Shown: positions 1 through 11,228, counted from the stretch's first letter. The stretch is 64,000 bases of DNA from Ureibacillus endophyticus (GCF_003628435.1 NZ_RBZN01000001.1:205159-269158), one strand, 5' to 3'. The notes: generated from the sequence alone by a model not told the origin. Made by a program: numbers and translations.

Positions 1-1
1 T

Positions 2-1252
2 GAAAAAGGCAATTTAAAGTGCTCTTTTTGTGGAAAACCGCAAGAACAAGTACGTAAATTAGTAGCTGGACCAGGTGTATATATTTGTGATGAATGTATA
101 GAGCTATGTTCTGAAATCGTAGTTGAAGAACTTGGAGTAGAAGAAGAAATCGATTTTCAAGATATTCCAAAACCAAAAGAAATATTATCAATTTTAGATG
201 AATATGTTATTGGACAAGAGCGCGCCAAAAAAGCACTAGCCGTAGCTGTGTACAATCACTATAAGCGTATAAATTCAAACAGTAAAATAGATGATGTAGA
301 GTTAGCAAAATCAAATATTGTTTTAATCGGACCAACTGGTAGTGGTAAAACTTTATTAGCACAAACATTAGCACGTATTTTGAATGTGCCATTTGCAATT
401 GCCGATGCGACATCTCTAACAGAAGCAGGTTATGTTGGTGAAGATGTAGAGAACATCTTATTAAAACTGATTCAAGCTGCAGATTATGATATTGAACGTG
501 CGGAAAAAGGAATTATTTATATCGATGAGATCGATAAAGTAGCACGTAAATCTGAGAATCCTTCAATCACTCGTGATGTATCAGGTGAAGGTGTACAGCA
601 AGCATTACTTAAAATTCTTGAGGGTACTGTAGCAAGTGTTCCTCCACAAGGTGGACGTAAACACCCTCATCAAGAATTTTTACAAATAGATACAACAAAT
701 ATCTTATTTATTGTTGGTGGAGCATTTGACGGTATTGAACAGATTATTAAACGTCGTCAAGGTCGAAAAGTAATTGGTTTCGGTTCTAATCCAACAAAAC
801 AAGATGATGACAATGTATCATTACTTTCTCAATTAATTCCTGAGGATTTACTAAAATTCGGTTTAATTCCAGAGTTTATTGGACGTTTACCAGTATTAGC
901 ATCCTTAGAACAATTAAATGAAGAAGCATTAGTGAGAATTTTAACTGAGCCAAAAAATGCTTTGGTGAAACAATATCAAAAAATGCTTGAACTTGATAAA
1001 GTGGAGTTAGAATTTGAAGAAGAGGCATTAAAAGCTATTGCTAAAGAAGCAATCGAACGTAAGACAGGTGCACGTGGTTTACGCTCTATTATTGAGTCAA
1101 CAATGTTAGATATGATGTATGAACTTCCTTCTCGTGATGATATTGCAAAATGTATCGTAACGGAAGAAACGATTACTGAAAAAGCTACACCAAAGTTGAT
1201 TCTTGCTGATGGTACTGAATTGAATAAAAAAGGCAAAAAAACTTCAGCATAA
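2..1252 (+). CDS. clpX: ATP-dependent Clp protease ATP-binding subunit ClpX (5' end outside window)
   Basis: AAA+ unfoldase that recognises substrates and feeds them into the ClpP peptidase chamber in the cytosol. The reading frame is open from base 2, so only the first few codons are missing; 416 residues are visible against about 420 for the family. The N-terminal zinc-binding domain has cysteine pairs at visible residues 7/10 and 29/32 (CSFC and CDEC). The Walker A motif GPTGSGKT lies at about 110-117 and the Walker B motif IIYIDEID at about 172-179; the conserved ClpX C-terminal small domain follows. In B. subtilis clpX is followed by lonB and lonA, but here lonA comes directly after a terminator. 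Identity is certain from motifs and synteny. Confidence 0.97.
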   Translation, partial: EKGNLKCSFCGKPQEQVRKLVAGPGVYICDECIELCSEIVVEELGVEEEIDFQDIPKPKEILSILDEYVIGQERAKKALAVAVYNHYKRINSNSKIDDVELAKSNIVLIGPTGSGKTLLAQTLARILNVPFAIADATSLTEAGYVGEDVENILLKLIQAADYDIERAEKGIIYIDEIDKVARKSENPSITRDVSGEGVQQALLKILEGTVASVPPQGGRKHPHQEFLQIDTTNILFIVGGAFDGIEQIIKRRQGRKVIGFGSNPTKQDDDNVSLLSQLIPEDLLKFGLIPEFIGRLPVLASLEQLNEEALVRILTEPKNALVKQYQKMLELDKVELEFEEEALKAIAKEAIERKTGARGLRSIIESTMLDMMYELPSRDDIAKCIVTEETITEKATPKLILADGTELNKKGKKTSA

Positions 1253-1289
1253 ATAGCTTAAGTTCAGCGTTGAATAAAACAGTAATAAG

Positions 1290-1338
1290 CTGACTTCGAA
1301 CATGCGTTAATCCGCTAGGTCGTAAGTCAGTTTTTTTT
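1290..1338 (+). terminator. Rho-independent terminator after clpX
   Basis: The arms CTGACTT (1290-1296) and AAGTCAG (1324-1330) pair and are followed by eight T residues. This ends the clpX transcript and separates it from lon. The rest of the clpX-lon gap (1339-1541) is AT-rich and shows no clear CtsR-type direct repeat. Confidence 0.75.
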
Positions 1339-1541
1339 CAAATTTCTTCATTACCAAGATTTACATACAAATATTATTTTTTTCTTTACATAATAAATAG
1401 TAATACCATCTTTTTTTAACGAAGAATTTGAAATTAAAATTTGCAAAAATTACTATGATTATGTAAGTGAAATGTTTTGTTTTTATCACATACTATGGAC
1501 GCGGGTTAATACGGAAAATCTGGATGGAGGTGAACGCCCGC

Positions 1542-3863
1542 ATGAGCAATACGAAAACAAATATTCCATTGTTACCTTTACGTGGCTTATTAGTATACCC
1601 TTCAATGGTTTTACATATTGATGTTGGTAGAGCTCGTTCTGTTGCTGCATTAGAGCACGCAATGATGAATGAAAATTTAATATTCTTAGCAACGCAAAAA
1701 GACTTACGTGTAGAACAACCTAAACAAGAAGAATTATATTCAATCGGTACACTGGTGAATGTAAAACAAATGTTAAAGTTACCGAATGGTACTTTACGAA
1801 TCTTAGTTGAAGGTATTAGCCGAGCAAAAATTACAAATTACACAGAAGAAAAAGATTTCACTGTAGTTGATTTAGAACTACATGAAGATGATACAACGAA
1901 AGATGTAGAAATCGAAGCTTTAATGCGGACACTAATAAGTTATTTCGAGAAGTATGCAAAGTCTTCGAACAAAATTACAACAGAAACAATTGATTCTGTT
2001 GTAGACATTGATGAACCTGGCCGTTTAGCAGATATCATCGCTTCCCATTTACCATTTAAAGTTGCTGAAAAACAAGAAGTATTAAGCATTTTTAATATTA
2101 AAAAACGATTAGATCATTTAATTATCCGACTTCATGATGAGCAAGAAGTATTGAATCTTGAAAAGAAAATTAACTCAAAAGTGAAGCAAGCAATGGAACG
2201 CACGCAGAAGGAATACTATTTGCGTGAACAAATGAAAGCGATTCAGGCGGAGTTAGGTGACAGAGAAGGTAAGACTGGTGAAGTAGCAGATTTACGAAAA
2301 CGTATTGATGAAACAGGAATGCCAGAATCAGTTAAAAAGACGGCATTAAAAGAATTAGATCGTTATGAAAAACTACCTGCAGCAAGTGCTGAAAGTGGTG
2401 TTATTCGAAACTATATCGAATGGCTAATTACGATTCCATGGACAAAAACAACTACAGACCGACTTGACATACACCACGCTGAAGAAATATTAAATCGAGA
2501 TCATGATGGTCTTGAAAAAGTAAAAGAACGTATTTTAGAGTATTTATCTGTTCGTCAACTCATGAATTCAGTACGTGGTCCGATTTTATGTCTTGTTGGT
2601 CCACCAGGGGTTGGTAAAACGTCCTTAGCGCGTTCGGTTGCAGAAAGTTTAGACCGTAATTTTGTTCGTATTTCATTAGGTGGAGTTCGTGATGAGTCTG
2701 AAATTCGTGGTCACCGTCGCACGTATGTAGGGGCTATGCCTGGGCGTATTATTCAAGGTATGAAAAAAGCTGGAACGATTAACCCAGTATTCCTTTTAGA
2801 CGAAATCGATAAAATGTCTAATGATTTCCGTGGAGATCCTTCAGCAGCGATGCTAGAAGTTTTAGACCCAGAGCAAAACAATTCATTTAGCGATCATTAT
2901 ATTGAAGAACCTTACGACTTATCTCAAGTTATGTTTATAGCGACTGCAAACGATTTAAGTACAATTCCTGGACCGTTACTTGACCGAATGGAAGTAATCA
3001 CAATTCCAGGGTATACTGAAATTGAGAAAACTTTAATTACGAAAAATCATTTAATCCCGAAACAAATTGAAGAAAATGGCTTAAAGAAATCCCAACTGAC
3101 TATAAAAGATGAAGCAATTATTGATTTAATACGTTATTATACTCGTGAGGCTGGGGTTCGTAACTTACAACGCCAAATTGCAGCATTATGTCGTAAAGCT
3201 GCAAAAATCATTGTTTCTGGAGATAAAAAACGAGTTACGGTGAATTCAAAAGTGTTAGAAGAAATGCTTGGAAAACATCGTTACCATTACGGTCAAGCGG
3301 AAACTGAAAACCAAGTCGGTGTAGCAACAGGTTTAGCTTATACAACTGTAGGAGGAGATACTTTACAAATCGAAGTGTCACTAACTCCAGGAAAAGGTAA
3401 ACTGATGCTAACAGGTAAGCTTGGAGAAGTAATGAAAGAATCTGCTCAAACTGCATTGAGTTATGTTCGTTCATTATCCGACAAACTAGCAATTGATTCA
3501 GATTACTTTGAACAACATGATATTCATATTCACGTTCCAGAAGGTGCAGTACCGAAAGATGGTCCTTCAGCAGGTATTACGATGATGACGGCATTAGTAT
3601 CAGCAATTGCAAATAAAGCAATAAAACGTGAGATTGGTATGACTGGTGAAATCACATTACGTGGAAGAGTATTAGCAATTGGTGGTTTAAAAGAAAAATC
3701 ATTAGGTGCTCACCGTGCTGGATTAACTACAATTATTATTCCAAAAGATAATGAAAAGGATATTGATGAAATTCCGGAAAGTATTCGCGAACAGCTTACT
3801 TTTAAACCGGTGTCATCGGCAGAAGAAGTGCTTAAAATAGCACTTGTTGGAGGTTTTGAATAA
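1542..3863 (+). CDS. lonA: ATP-dependent protease La (LonA)
   Basis: Cytosolic AAA+ serine protease that degrades misfolded and regulatory proteins. From this start it has 773 residues, the usual LonA length. It has the N-terminal substrate-binding (LAN) domain, a Walker A motif GPPGVGKT at about 353-360, and a C-terminal protease domain with the Ser-Lys dyad: Ser676 in the GPSAG block and Lys719 in the GGLKEK block. The ATG at 1542 is chosen because GGAGG lies at 1526-1530 and the protein then begins at the conserved N-terminus; upstream in-frame starts at 1467 and 1524 add residues not typical of the family. Its stop codon abuts the engB start, so the two are co-transcribed. B. subtilis has lonB upstream; it is missing here. 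Confidence 0.96.
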   Translation: MSNTKTNIPLLPLRGLLVYPSMVLHIDVGRARSVAALEHAMMNENLIFLATQKDLRVEQPKQEELYSIGTLVNVKQMLKLPNGTLRILVEGISRAKITNYTEEKDFTVVDLELHEDDTTKDVEIEALMRTLISYFEKYAKSSNKITTETIDSVVDIDEPGRLADIIASHLPFKVAEKQEVLSIFNIKKRLDHLIIRLHDEQEVLNLEKKINSKVKQAMERTQKEYYLREQMKAIQAELGDREGKTGEVADLRKRIDETGMPESVKKTALKELDRYEKLPAASAESGVIRNYIEWLITIPWTKTTTDRLDIHHAEEILNRDHDGLEKVKERILEYLSVRQLMNSVRGPILCLVGPPGVGKTSLARSVAESLDRNFVRISLGGVRDESEIRGHRRTYVGAMPGRIIQGMKKAGTINPVFLLDEIDKMSNDFRGDPSAAMLEVLDPEQNNSFSDHYIEEPYDLSQVMFIATANDLSTIPGPLLDRMEVITIPGYTEIEKTLITKNHLIPKQIEENGLKKSQLTIKDEAIIDLIRYYTREAGVRNLQRQIAALCRKAAKIIVSGDKKRVTVNSKVLEEMLGKHRYHYGQAETENQVGVATGLAYTTVGGDTLQIEVSLTPGKGKLMLTGKLGEVMKESAQTALSYVRSLSDKLAIDSDYFEQHDIHIHVPEGAVPKDGPSAGITMMTALVSAIANKAIKREIGMTGEITLRGRVLAIGGLKEKSLGAHRAGLTTIIIPKDNEKDIDEIPESIREQLTFKPVSSAEEVLKIALVGGFE

Positions 3864-4448
3864 ATGAAAGTCCACAACGTAGAAATGGTCATCAGTGCTG
3901 TTAAACCAGAACAATATCCAGAAGATGGACTGCCAGAATTCGCTTTAGCAGGAAGATCAAATGTGGGAAAATCATCGTTTATTAATAAGATGATTGGTCG
4001 TAAATCAATGGCGAGAATTTCATCAAAGCCAGGTAAAACTCAAACATTGAACTTTTATAAAATTGAGGATCAATTATTTTTTGTAGACGTTCCAGGATAT
4101 GGTTATGCAAAAGTATCAAAAACAGAACGTGAAGCCTGGGGAAAAATGATTGAAAAATATATAACAGCGCGTAAAGAGTTACGTGCTGTTATCCTTATTG
4201 TTGATTTACGACACGCACCTACAAATGATGATGTAATGATGTATGATTTCTTAAAATACTACAATATTCCAAGTATTGTTATTGCAACGAAGGCAGATAA
4301 AATTCCAAAGGGTAAATTAGACAAGCATAAGAAGGTAGTAAAAGAAACATTGCAAATGGATAAAAATGATCCACTTGTTGTCTTTTCATCTGAAACTGGT
4401 CATGGCTTTGACCAAGCTTGGGCAGAAATTGAAAAACGCATGGGCTAA
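3864..4448 (+). CDS. engB: Ribosome biogenesis GTP-binding protein EngB/YsxC
   Basis: Essential small GTPase acting in late assembly of the 50S ribosomal subunit. The 194-residue protein has a G1 P-loop GRSNVGKS (30-37), a G3 motif DVPGYGYAK, a G4 motif TKADK and a G5-like SSETG, in the usual order. The ATG follows the lon stop codon directly, with a GGAGG ribosome-binding site inside the lon 3' end, so translation is probably coupled. The lon-engB pairing is as in B. subtilis (lonA-ysxC), and a strong terminator follows. Confidence 0.95.
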   Translation: MKVHNVEMVISAVKPEQYPEDGLPEFALAGRSNVGKSSFINKMIGRKSMARISSKPGKTQTLNFYKIEDQLFFVDVPGYGYAKVSKTEREAWGKMIEKYITARKELRAVILIVDLRHAPTNDDVMMYDFLKYYNIPSIVIATKADKIPKGKLDKHKKVVKETLQMDKNDPLVVFSSETGHGFDQAWAEIEKRMG

Positions 4449-4468
4449 TTTCTACATACTTCTTTATT

Positions 4469-4524
4469 AAAGATGGTTTATTAATACTGGCTTTTTAGTC
4501 GGTTTTAATAAAGCATCTTTTTTA
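4469..4524 (+). terminator. Rho-independent terminator after engB
   Basis: A long stem is formed by AAAGATG plus GTTTATTA on the left and TAATAAA plus GCATCTTT on the right, ending in a T-run. It closes the lon-engB transcript. Confidence 0.75.
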
Positions 4525-4792
4525 TTATTGTGAGGTAAGAAACTATAAATCTATCTAGAAAGGCTTTAATCAAATGTATTGCTCTACTTAATTCTTTGAA
4601 ATCCTCATACAAAGCACAAAATTTATTTTTTCCGGAATATATCACCACTAATAAGAAAAACTAAATATCAATAAGTAGTTTATTTCTGTCGTATTATGTA
4701 TTACAATATAAATATGTATATGAAATACTTCTTTAAATTCGACATCTGAGTGAATTTCATTGAAAGTACTATAGATATTTGTTAGACTTACT
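4525..4792. other. AT-rich gene-free stretch between engB and the hemA control region
   Basis: No open reading frame with a ribosome-binding site and no obvious structured RNA can be seen here. The sequence is AT-rich and precedes the PerR-like box and promoter of the heme operon. Confidence 0.5.
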
Positions 4793-4807
4793 TTAGAATT
4801 ATTCTAA
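4793..4807. promoter_or_regulatory. PerR-like operator (7-1-7 palindrome) upstream of hemA
   Basis: TTAGAAT-T-ATTCTAA is a perfect 7-1-7 inverted repeat. It differs from the published PerR box consensus (TTATAATNATTATAA) by one symmetrical substitution in each half. In B. subtilis hemAXCDBL belongs to the PerR regulon, so position and sequence agree. It is 37 bp upstream of the predicted -35 element. A Fur or Zur site has the same geometry and cannot be excluded. Confidence 0.6.
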
Positions 4808-4844
4808 TTTGTAAATGTCGTCATAACTTATTCATAATTAAAGT

Positions 4845-4872
4845 TTGGTTTATGCAATCTTTGTGTTAGAAT
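4845..4872 (+). promoter_or_regulatory. Predicted SigA promoter for the heme operon
   Basis: TTGGTT (4845-4850) and TAGAAT (4867-4872) are separated by 16 bp and lie 38 bp before the hemA start codon. The -35 element matches only partly; the -10 element is good. Judged by eye only. Confidence 0.5.
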
Positions 4873-4909
4873 AGAATTTATGAAAAAGAACGTGTGAGGT
4901 GTAAAGTTC

Positions 4910-6268
4910 ATGCATACACTTGTAGTAGGCTTGAATTATAAAACTGCGCCAGTCGAAATTCGAGAAAAATTGTCGTTTATTGAAAGCGAATTACCGGATG
5001 CAATGGCAGCGTTGAAAAAAGAAAAAAGCATATTGGAAGACGTCATTGTATCAACTTGTAATCGAACTGAAATATATGCCGTTGTCGATCAGTTAAATAC
5101 AGGTCGTTATTATATTAAGCAATTCTTATCTAAATGGTTTAATATTCCAGTCGATCAATTTGATACACATCTTTATATCCGTGAAGATGACGACTCTCTA
5201 CATCATTTGTTCCGTGTGACAGCGGGAATTGATTCAATGGTATTAGGTGAAACTCAAATTCTTGGACAAGTTAAGAAAAGCTTTTTAGAAGCTCAAGAAG
5301 TAGGGACAACTGGTACTATTTATAACCAATTATTTAAGCAAGCAGTTACGTTTGCAAAACGTGCACATAGTGAAACAACTATCAATGAAAACGCAGTATC
5401 TGTTTCATATGCCGCAGTAGAATTAGCGAAAAAAATCTTTGGTTCCTTAAAACATAAACATGTAGTAATTTTGGGTGCTGGTAAGATGGGGGAACTTGCG
5501 ATTCAAAACTTATACGGGAATGGTGTTGGTAAAGTAACCGTTGTTAACCGTACTTTTGAAAAAGCAAAACACCTTGCATCTAAATTTGAAGGTAATGCAA
5601 AATCAATGCAAGAATTACAATGTGTACTACTTGAAGCTGATATTCTCATTAGTTCAACTGGTTCAACGGATTATGTAATTGATTACGAATTAATGCAATT
5701 TGTAGAACGTTTGCGTAAAGGTAAGCCATTATTCATGGTTGATATTGCTGTTCCACGTGATTTAGATCCACGCATTGGTGATTTACCAAATGTTTTCTTA
5801 TACGACATTGATGATTTACAAGGAATTGTAGAAGCAAACTTAGCTGAACGGGAGCAGGCTGCAAGACAAATTACTGATATGATTGGACAAGAAGTGGTAC
5901 AATTCAAAGATTGGTTTGCCACTTTAGGCGTTGTCCCTGTTATCTCTGCGTTACGTAAAAAAGCAAATAAAATTCAGCAAGAAACAATGGTTAGTATTGA
6001 AAACAAAATGCCGAATTTAACTGAACGTGAACGTAAAATATTAAACAAACATACGAAATCGATTATTAACCAATTATTAAAGGAACCAATTTTACAAGCA
6101 AAAGAATTGGCAAACTCACCAAAGGCTAGCCAACAACTTCAATTGTTCCAACAAATATTTGGAATTGAAGAGGATGTACAAGAAGAGGTTCAACAACAAA
6201 ACCGAGAAGTTGTACAAGCAGTAAGTTCACAAAAAGAGACAATTTTAAATCGAAAATTGTCATATTAA
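4910..6268 (+). CDS. hemA: Glutamyl-tRNA reductase
   Basis: NADPH-dependent enzyme that reduces glutamyl-tRNA to glutamate-1-semialdehyde, the first committed step of C5-pathway tetrapyrrole synthesis. The 452-residue protein has the catalytic nucleophile Cys50 in the STCNRTEIY motif, a Rossmann nucleotide-binding glycine motif GAGKMG near residue 190, and a C-terminal dimerisation helix region. It is the first gene of a hemAXCDBL operon. The upstream PerR-like palindrome suggests peroxide- or metal-responsive repression, and a long hairpin follows before hemX. The Gln-rich tail is variable in the family. Confidence 0.97.
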   Translation: MHTLVVGLNYKTAPVEIREKLSFIESELPDAMAALKKEKSILEDVIVSTCNRTEIYAVVDQLNTGRYYIKQFLSKWFNIPVDQFDTHLYIREDDDSLHHLFRVTAGIDSMVLGETQILGQVKKSFLEAQEVGTTGTIYNQLFKQAVTFAKRAHSETTINENAVSVSYAAVELAKKIFGSLKHKHVVILGAGKMGELAIQNLYGNGVGKVTVVNRTFEKAKHLASKFEGNAKSMQELQCVLLEADILISSTGSTDYVIDYELMQFVERLRKGKPLFMVDIAVPRDLDPRIGDLPNVFLYDIDDLQGIVEANLAEREQAARQITDMIGQEVVQFKDWFATLGVVPVISALRKKANKIQQETMVSIENKMPNLTERERKILNKHTKSIINQLLKEPILQAKELANSPKASQQLQLFQQIFGIEEDVQEEVQQQNREVVQAVSSQKETILNRKLSY

Positions 6269-6272
6269 GGAG

Positions 6273-6335
6273 AAAGAATGTGAGGCGTTTTCGTATCTGT
6301 ATGGTAAACTATAGATACGTAAACGCTTATTCTTT
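6273..6335 (+). promoter_or_regulatory. Long hairpin between hemA and hemX
   Basis: The arms AAAGAAT, GGCGTTT and CGTATCT on the left pair with AGATACG, AAACGC and ATTCTTT on the right around a loop of about 14 nt. There is no proper T-tract after it, so it is more likely a processing site, mRNA stabiliser or partial attenuator than a full terminator. It lies inside the presumed heme operon. Confidence 0.5.
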
Positions 6336-6420
6336 TGGGATTTTACATAAATTTTACTGAAATTCTAAATGTTTCGTATTACTGTAGTAAAAGTTGTTAA
6401 AGATAAAGAAGGGTTGCTAC

Positions 6421-7248
6421 ATGACACAAATAGTGATGGCTAGACTTTATGAAATAATGGTTGTCCTATATGCAATCGGGATTGTTTGTTATTTTATTGA
6501 TTTTTTCTTTAAACAAGTAAAAGTACGACGGGTAGCCTTTTGGTTTGTTTCGGTCGTATGGATTTTACAAACTTCTTTCTTTTTGTTGAACATTTTGGTA
6601 ACAAAGCGTTTTCCAATTCTTTCACTATCTGAAGGTATATATTTTTATGCTTGGTTGTTAGTTACGATTTCTATTATTTTGCATTGTATTGTACGGGTCG
6701 ATTTACCTGTATTTTTCATAAATGCTTTAGGTTTTATCTTTGTAACAATTCATTTGTTTGCTCCAAATCAAGTAAGAAATCCTTTAGTAGAATCTTTAGA
6801 ATCAGAAATGCTGTTTATTCATATTTCATTTGCTATTTTATCCTATGCAGCGTTCACACTTTCCTTTGTTTTTTCATTGTTGTATTTAATCTTGTACAAT
6901 ATTTTGAAAAAGAAAAAGTTTCCCAAAATGTGGTCTCGATTACCAAGCTTACATCAAATGGGTCAATGGATGACGTATTCAATTGTCGTTGGGATACCAA
7001 TTATCTTTATAAGCTTATTATTGGGTTTAGAGTGGGCTTATTTAAAATTAGAAGGGTTATCTATACTTGATACTAAAATCATTGGTTCCTTTGTAATAAT
7101 GGTTATTTATTTAATCGTTTTAGTTTTACATCGAAGTGGAAAATTAACAGGATTGAATTTTGCATGGGCTCAAATATATACATTTTTACTTGTAGTTATA
7201 AATTTCTTCTTAGGAAGCAAGCTTTCAAACTTCCACATTTGGTATTAG
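6421..7248 (+). CDS. hemX: HemX, CcsA-like integral membrane protein of the heme operon
   Basis: Polytopic membrane protein of the cytochrome-c-assembly (CcsA/ResC) family. In B. subtilis HemX limits the amount of glutamyl-tRNA reductase, so it tunes heme synthesis. The 275 residues contain about eight hydrophobic segments, and the length matches B. subtilis HemX. The ATG at 6421 is preferred because AAGAAGGG lies 7 nt upstream; the in-frame TTG at 6394 would add nine residues without a good site. It lies between hemA and hemC, exactly as in B. subtilis. Confidence 0.9.
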   Translation: MTQIVMARLYEIMVVLYAIGIVCYFIDFFFKQVKVRRVAFWFVSVVWILQTSFFLLNILVTKRFPILSLSEGIYFYAWLLVTISIILHCIVRVDLPVFFINALGFIFVTIHLFAPNQVRNPLVESLESEMLFIHISFAILSYAAFTLSFVFSLLYLILYNILKKKKFPKMWSRLPSLHQMGQWMTYSIVVGIPIIFISLLLGLEWAYLKLEGLSILDTKIIGSFVIMVIYLIVLVLHRSGKLTGLNFAWAQIYTFLLVVINFFLGSKLSNFHIWY

Positions 7249-7267
7249 CAGAAAGGTAGGATTTACA

Positions 7268-8197
7268 TTGCGAAAAATCATCGTAGGATCAAGAAAAAGT
7301 AAATTAGCGTTAACACAAACAAATTGGTTTATTAATGAATTAAAAAATGCAGGTGCTCCTTTTGAATTCGAAGTAAAAGAAATCGTGACAAAAGGTGACC
7401 GTATTTTAGACGTTCAATTATCTAAAGTAGGTGGAAAAGGGTTATTTGTTAAAGAAATTGAACAAGCCCTTTACGATAAAGAAATTGATTTTGCTGTTCA
7501 CTCAATGAAAGATATGCCTGCCATTTTGCCTGAAGGGTTAGTAATTGGTTGTATTCCTCCACGCGAAGATGCTCGTGATGCATTTATCTCAAAAAATCAT
7601 GTTAAATTTGCCGATCTTCCAAATGGTGCTGTTGTTGGAACAAGCTCATTAAGACGTAGTGCGCAACTTTTACAGGCTAGACCTGACCTTGAGATTAAAT
7701 GGATTCGCGGAAACGTTGATACTCGATTAGCAAAATTAGAGAATGAAGATTATGATGCGATTATTTTAGCAGCAGCAGGTTTAAAACGTCTTGGTTGGAA
7801 TGATGACGTTGTGACTGAATATCTAGATGTCGATATTTGTTTACCAGCTGTAGCTCAAGGTACTTTAGGGATTGAATGCCGAGCTGATGATGAAGAATTA
7901 TTAGCAGCTCTTGCGAAAATTACAGATCAAACAACTTGGAACGAAGCCCATGCTGAGCGCGCATTTTTAGCTGCAATGGATGGTGGATGTCAAGTTCCTA
8001 TTGCTGGATATGCTACGACAAATGGTGATGAAATTACATTAACAGGTTTAGTAGCTGCTCCTGATGCATCTATCATTTATAAAGAAACGATAAAAGGTAA
8101 TAACCCTGAAGAATTAGGAAAAGAACTAGCGAAGATTTTAACAGAGCAAGGAGCCTTTGATCTCATTCAAAAAGTGAAGGCTGAAGAAAATGCATAA
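7268..8197 (+). CDS. hemC: Porphobilinogen deaminase (hydroxymethylbilane synthase)
   Basis: Joins four porphobilinogen units into hydroxymethylbilane, using a covalently bound dipyrromethane cofactor. The 309-residue protein has the cofactor-binding Cys241 in the motif [10 protein letters not shown] and the characteristic GTSSLRR block near residue 128. It starts with TTG at 7268, preceded by AAAGGTAGG. Its 3' end overlaps hemD by 8 nt, indicating coupled translation. Confidence 0.97.
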   Translation: MRKIIVGSRKSKLALTQTNWFINELKNAGAPFEFEVKEIVTKGDRILDVQLSKVGGKGLFVKEIEQALYDKEIDFAVHSMKDMPAILPEGLVIGCIPPREDARDAFISKNHVKFADLPNGAVVGTSSLRRSAQLLQARPDLEIKWIRGNVDTRLAKLENEDYDAIILAAAGLKRLGWNDDVVTEYLDVDICLPAVAQGTLGIECRADDEELLAALAKITDQTTWNEAHAERAFLAAMDGGCQVPIAGYATTNGDEITLTGLVAAPDASIIYKETIKGNNPEELGKELAKILTEQGAFDLIQKVKAEENA

Positions 8198-8951
8198 TTT
8201 CCCTTTAAGAGGAATTACGGTTGTTGTAACAGGTACTAAAATAACAACTTCAATCCTTTCAAAAGTTCATTCATTAGGTGGAGAGGCGCTTGCCTATCCA
8301 CTTATTGATACGAAAGAAATTATAGAACCATATGATCATATTCAAATACAAATGGCAAGAAACCTAGATTGGCTTATTTTTACTAGTCAAAATGCAGTTA
8401 AAGTCTTTATTGATAAATTAAGGCGAAACAGCGTTAAACCAACTGAATTTAAAGGTAAAATCGCAGCTGTCGGTAAAAAAACAGCAGAATTACTTGAATA
8501 TCATGGTTTTCAAGTAAATTTCATGCCTTCAGTATATAGTGCGGATGTATTTGTAAAAGAGTTCCCTGATATCGCAGGCAATAACCCTCGATGTTTGTTT
8601 GTGCGTGGGAAGAAAGCAAAAGATACTTTGAAAAAAGGGTTACCTTTTCGCATAAAAGAATGGAATGTATATGAAACAGTTGAAAACCTTGCAACAGTGG
8701 ATCCACTAATGCACTTAATTCAAACTGTTGAAAGGCCAATAATTATTTTTGCAAGTCCGTCTGCTGTAGATGTTTATGCACAACATATAGCTCCATTTAC
8801 TAAGGACCAAAATGTTAAATATGCAGCAATTGGTCATATTACGGAGGCTGCATTACATCGCAATGGCTTGGACGTTACATATAAACCAAAAACTTATACA
8901 ATGGAATCTGTTATTGAAGAAATAGTAAAGAAAGAGGATGCGAATCAATGA
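8190..8951 (+). CDS. hemD: Uroporphyrinogen-III synthase
   Basis: Cyclises hydroxymethylbilane with inversion of ring D to give uroporphyrinogen III. At 253 residues it has the two-lobed HEM4 layout, with the conserved [12 protein letters not shown] segment near 66-78 and the [13 protein letters not shown] segment near 185-197. The family is poorly conserved, so position between hemC and hemB supports the call. It overlaps hemC by 8 nt and hemB by 4 nt (ATGA), which suggests one translationally coupled unit. Confidence 0.94.
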   Translation: MHNFPLRGITVVVTGTKITTSILSKVHSLGGEALAYPLIDTKEIIEPYDHIQIQMARNLDWLIFTSQNAVKVFIDKLRRNSVKPTEFKGKIAAVGKKTAELLEYHGFQVNFMPSVYSADVFVKEFPDIAGNNPRCLFVRGKKAKDTLKKGLPFRIKEWNVYETVENLATVDPLMHLIQTVERPIIIFASPSAVDVYAQHIAPFTKDQNVKYAAIGHITEAALHRNGLDVTYKPKTYTMESVIEEIVKKEDANQ

Positions 8952-9928
8952 CAAATTTAAACTTTAAAAGACATCGCCGTTTACGCTCATCTGCTACAAT
9001 GCGTTCAATGGTAAAAGAAACATATCTTCATAAAGAGGACTTAATTTACCCTATTTTCGTAGTGGAAGGGGAAAATATTAAGAACCCAGTAAAATCAATG
9101 CCTGGTGTTTTCCAATTCTCTTTAGATAAATTAGAGGAAGAAATTGATGAAGTTGTTTCATTAGGAATTCCATCTGTTATTTTATTCGGTATCCCTGCAG
9201 AAAAAGATGCTGTTGGAACAGGTGCTTTTCATGATCACGGGATTGTTCAAGAAGCAACTCGCTTAATTAAAGAGCGTCACCCTGAGTTACTTGTAATTGC
9301 AGATACTTGTCTTTGCGAATTTACAGATCATGGACATTGTGGGGTAGTTGAAGGTGAGAAGATTTTAAATGACCCTTCATTAGATATCTTGGCACGTACA
9401 GCAGTCTCTCAAGCAAAAGCTGGTGCTGATATTATTGCTCCTTCTAATATGATGGATGGTTTTGTTGCTGCAATTCGTGTTGCATTAGATGAAGCAGGTT
9501 TTGAAGATGTTCCAATTATGTCATATGCAGTAAAATACGCTTCTGGCTATTATGGTCCATTCCGTGAAGCTGCAGAAGGTGCTCCAAAATTTGGCGACCG
9601 TAAAACGTATCAAATGGACCCTGCTAACCGTTTAGAAGCATTCCGTGAAGCTGAATCAGATATTGAAGAAGGTGCAGATTTCTTAATCGTGAAACCAGCA
9701 TTATCTTATTTAGATATTATTCGAGATGTCCGCAACAATTATCATTTACCGATTGTTGCTTATAACGTATCTGGTGAGTACGCGATGATTAAAGCAGCTG
9801 CACAAAATGGCTGGATTGAAGAAAAACCAGTAGTACTGGAAACTTTACTAGGTATGAAACGTGCAGGTGCAGATTTAATTTTAACTTACCATGCAAAAGA
9901 TGTTGCTCGTTGGTTGGAGGGAAAATAA
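8948..9928 (+). CDS. hemB: Delta-aminolevulinic acid dehydratase (porphobilinogen synthase)
   Basis: Condenses two 5-aminolevulinate molecules to porphobilinogen. The 326-residue TIM-barrel enzyme shows two active-site lysine blocks, [11 protein letters not shown] near 195 and [11 protein letters not shown] near 247. A cysteine-containing metal site [13 protein letters not shown] points to the zinc-dependent class. Its start overlaps the hemD stop by 4 nt. Fifth gene of the operon, directly before hemL. Confidence 0.97.
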   Translation: MTNLNFKRHRRLRSSATMRSMVKETYLHKEDLIYPIFVVEGENIKNPVKSMPGVFQFSLDKLEEEIDEVVSLGIPSVILFGIPAEKDAVGTGAFHDHGIVQEATRLIKERHPELLVIADTCLCEFTDHGHCGVVEGEKILNDPSLDILARTAVSQAKAGADIIAPSNMMDGFVAAIRVALDEAGFEDVPIMSYAVKYASGYYGPFREAAEGAPKFGDRKTYQMDPANRLEAFREAESDIEEGADFLIVKPALSYLDIIRDVRNNYHLPIVAYNVSGEYAMIKAAAQNGWIEEKPVVLETLLGMKRAGADLILTYHAKDVARWLEGK

Positions 9929-9929
9929 T

Positions 9930-11219
9930 ATGAATCGTTATGACAAATCCATTCAAGCATTTTCAGAAAGTATCCACTTAATGCCAGGTGGGGTAAATAG
10001 CCCTGTTCGTGCATTTAAATCGGTAAATGCAGATCCAATATTTATGGAGTCTGGCTCTGGTGCTATTATTAAAGATATTGATGGGAACGAATACATCGAT
10101 TATGTATTAAGTTGGGGACCACTTATTTTAGGTCATTCTCATCCTGAAGTGGTAAAAGCAATCCAAGAACAAGCAGCAAAAGGTTCTTCTTTTGGAGCAC
10201 CGACTTTATTAGAAACAAAATTAGCACAAATTATTATTGAACGTGTACCTTCTATTGAAATGGTTCGTTTCGTTTCATCTGGTACTGAAGCAACGATGGC
10301 CGCATTACGTTTAGCTCGTGGATACACTGGCCGTGATATCATTTTAAAATTTGAAGGTTCATATCATGGCCATGGAGATTCTTTATTAATTAAAGCTGGT
10401 TCTGGTGTTGCTACACTAGGTTTACCAGATAGCCCAGGAGTTCCAGCAGATATTGCGAAGAATACATTAACAGTTGCTTATAACGATTTAGAAGCTGTTC
10501 AAACGGTATTTGAGAAGTTAGGAGACAAAATCGCCGGTGTTATCGTAGAGCCAGTTGCAGGTAATATGGGAGTTGTTCCACCTAAGCCAGGTTTCTTAGA
10601 AGGATTAAGAAAGTTAACAGAAGACCACGGTGCATTATTAATCTTTGATGAAGTAATGACAGGTTTCCGTGTTGACTATCATTGTGCTCAAGGGTATTTC
10701 GGCATTAATCCTGACTTAACATGTTTAGGTAAGGTTGTTGGTGGAGGACTTCCAGTAGGTGCTTTTGCCGGTAAACGTGAAATTATGGAGCATATTGCAC
10801 CAGCTGGACCAGTATACCAAGCAGGTACATTATCAGGAAATCCTCTTGCGATGACAGCAGGTATTGAAACTTTATCTCGTCTAACTCCTGAAAGCTATGA
10901 GTATTTCAAAAAGTTAGGAGATCAATTAGAAGCTGGTATTCGTGAAGCTGCTACGAAATATAACATTCCACACACAGTAAATCGTGCAGGTTCAATGATT
11001 GGTTTATTCTTAACAAATGAAGACGTAGTGGATTTTGAAACTGCGAAAACTTCTGATCTTGCGCTATTTGCAGAATACTTTAAATTGATGGCTGAAGAAG
11101 GGGTATATTTACCACCATCTCAATTTGAAGGATTATTCATTTCTACTGCACATACAGAAGAGCATATTGCAAAAACAGTAGATGCTTTCCATAAAGTGTT
11201 TGCGAAATTAGCTCGATAA
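9930..11219 (+). CDS. hemL: Glutamate-1-semialdehyde 2,1-aminomutase
   Basis: PLP-dependent enzyme that converts glutamate-1-semialdehyde to 5-aminolevulinate, the step directly after HemA. The protein has 429 residues from the ATG at 9930, which has GGAGGG a few bases upstream; an in-frame start at 9891 lies inside hemB and is less likely. The Schiff-base Lys268 sits in [11 protein letters not shown] and the [10 protein letters not shown] block precedes it. It ends the hem operon and is followed by a strong terminator. Confidence 0.96.
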   Translation: MNRYDKSIQAFSESIHLMPGGVNSPVRAFKSVNADPIFMESGSGAIIKDIDGNEYIDYVLSWGPLILGHSHPEVVKAIQEQAAKGSSFGAPTLLETKLAQIIIERVPSIEMVRFVSSGTEATMAALRLARGYTGRDIILKFEGSYHGHGDSLLIKAGSGVATLGLPDSPGVPADIAKNTLTVAYNDLEAVQTVFEKLGDKIAGVIVEPVAGNMGVVPPKPGFLEGLRKLTEDHGALLIFDEVMTGFRVDYHCAQGYFGINPDLTCLGKVVGGGLPVGAFAGKREIMEHIAPAGPVYQAGTLSGNPLAMTAGIETLSRLTPESYEYFKKLGDQLEAGIREAATKYNIPHTVNRAGSMIGLFLTNEDVVDFETAKTSDLALFAEYFKLMAEEGVYLPPSQFEGLFISTAHTEEHIAKTVDAFHKVFAKLAR

Positions 11220-11228
11220 GTAAAATAT

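Noticed and set aside
6651..7070. 139-aa plus-strand ORF within hemX
   Set aside because: Alternative frame of hemX with Cys/Phe/Tyr-rich composition and no start site.
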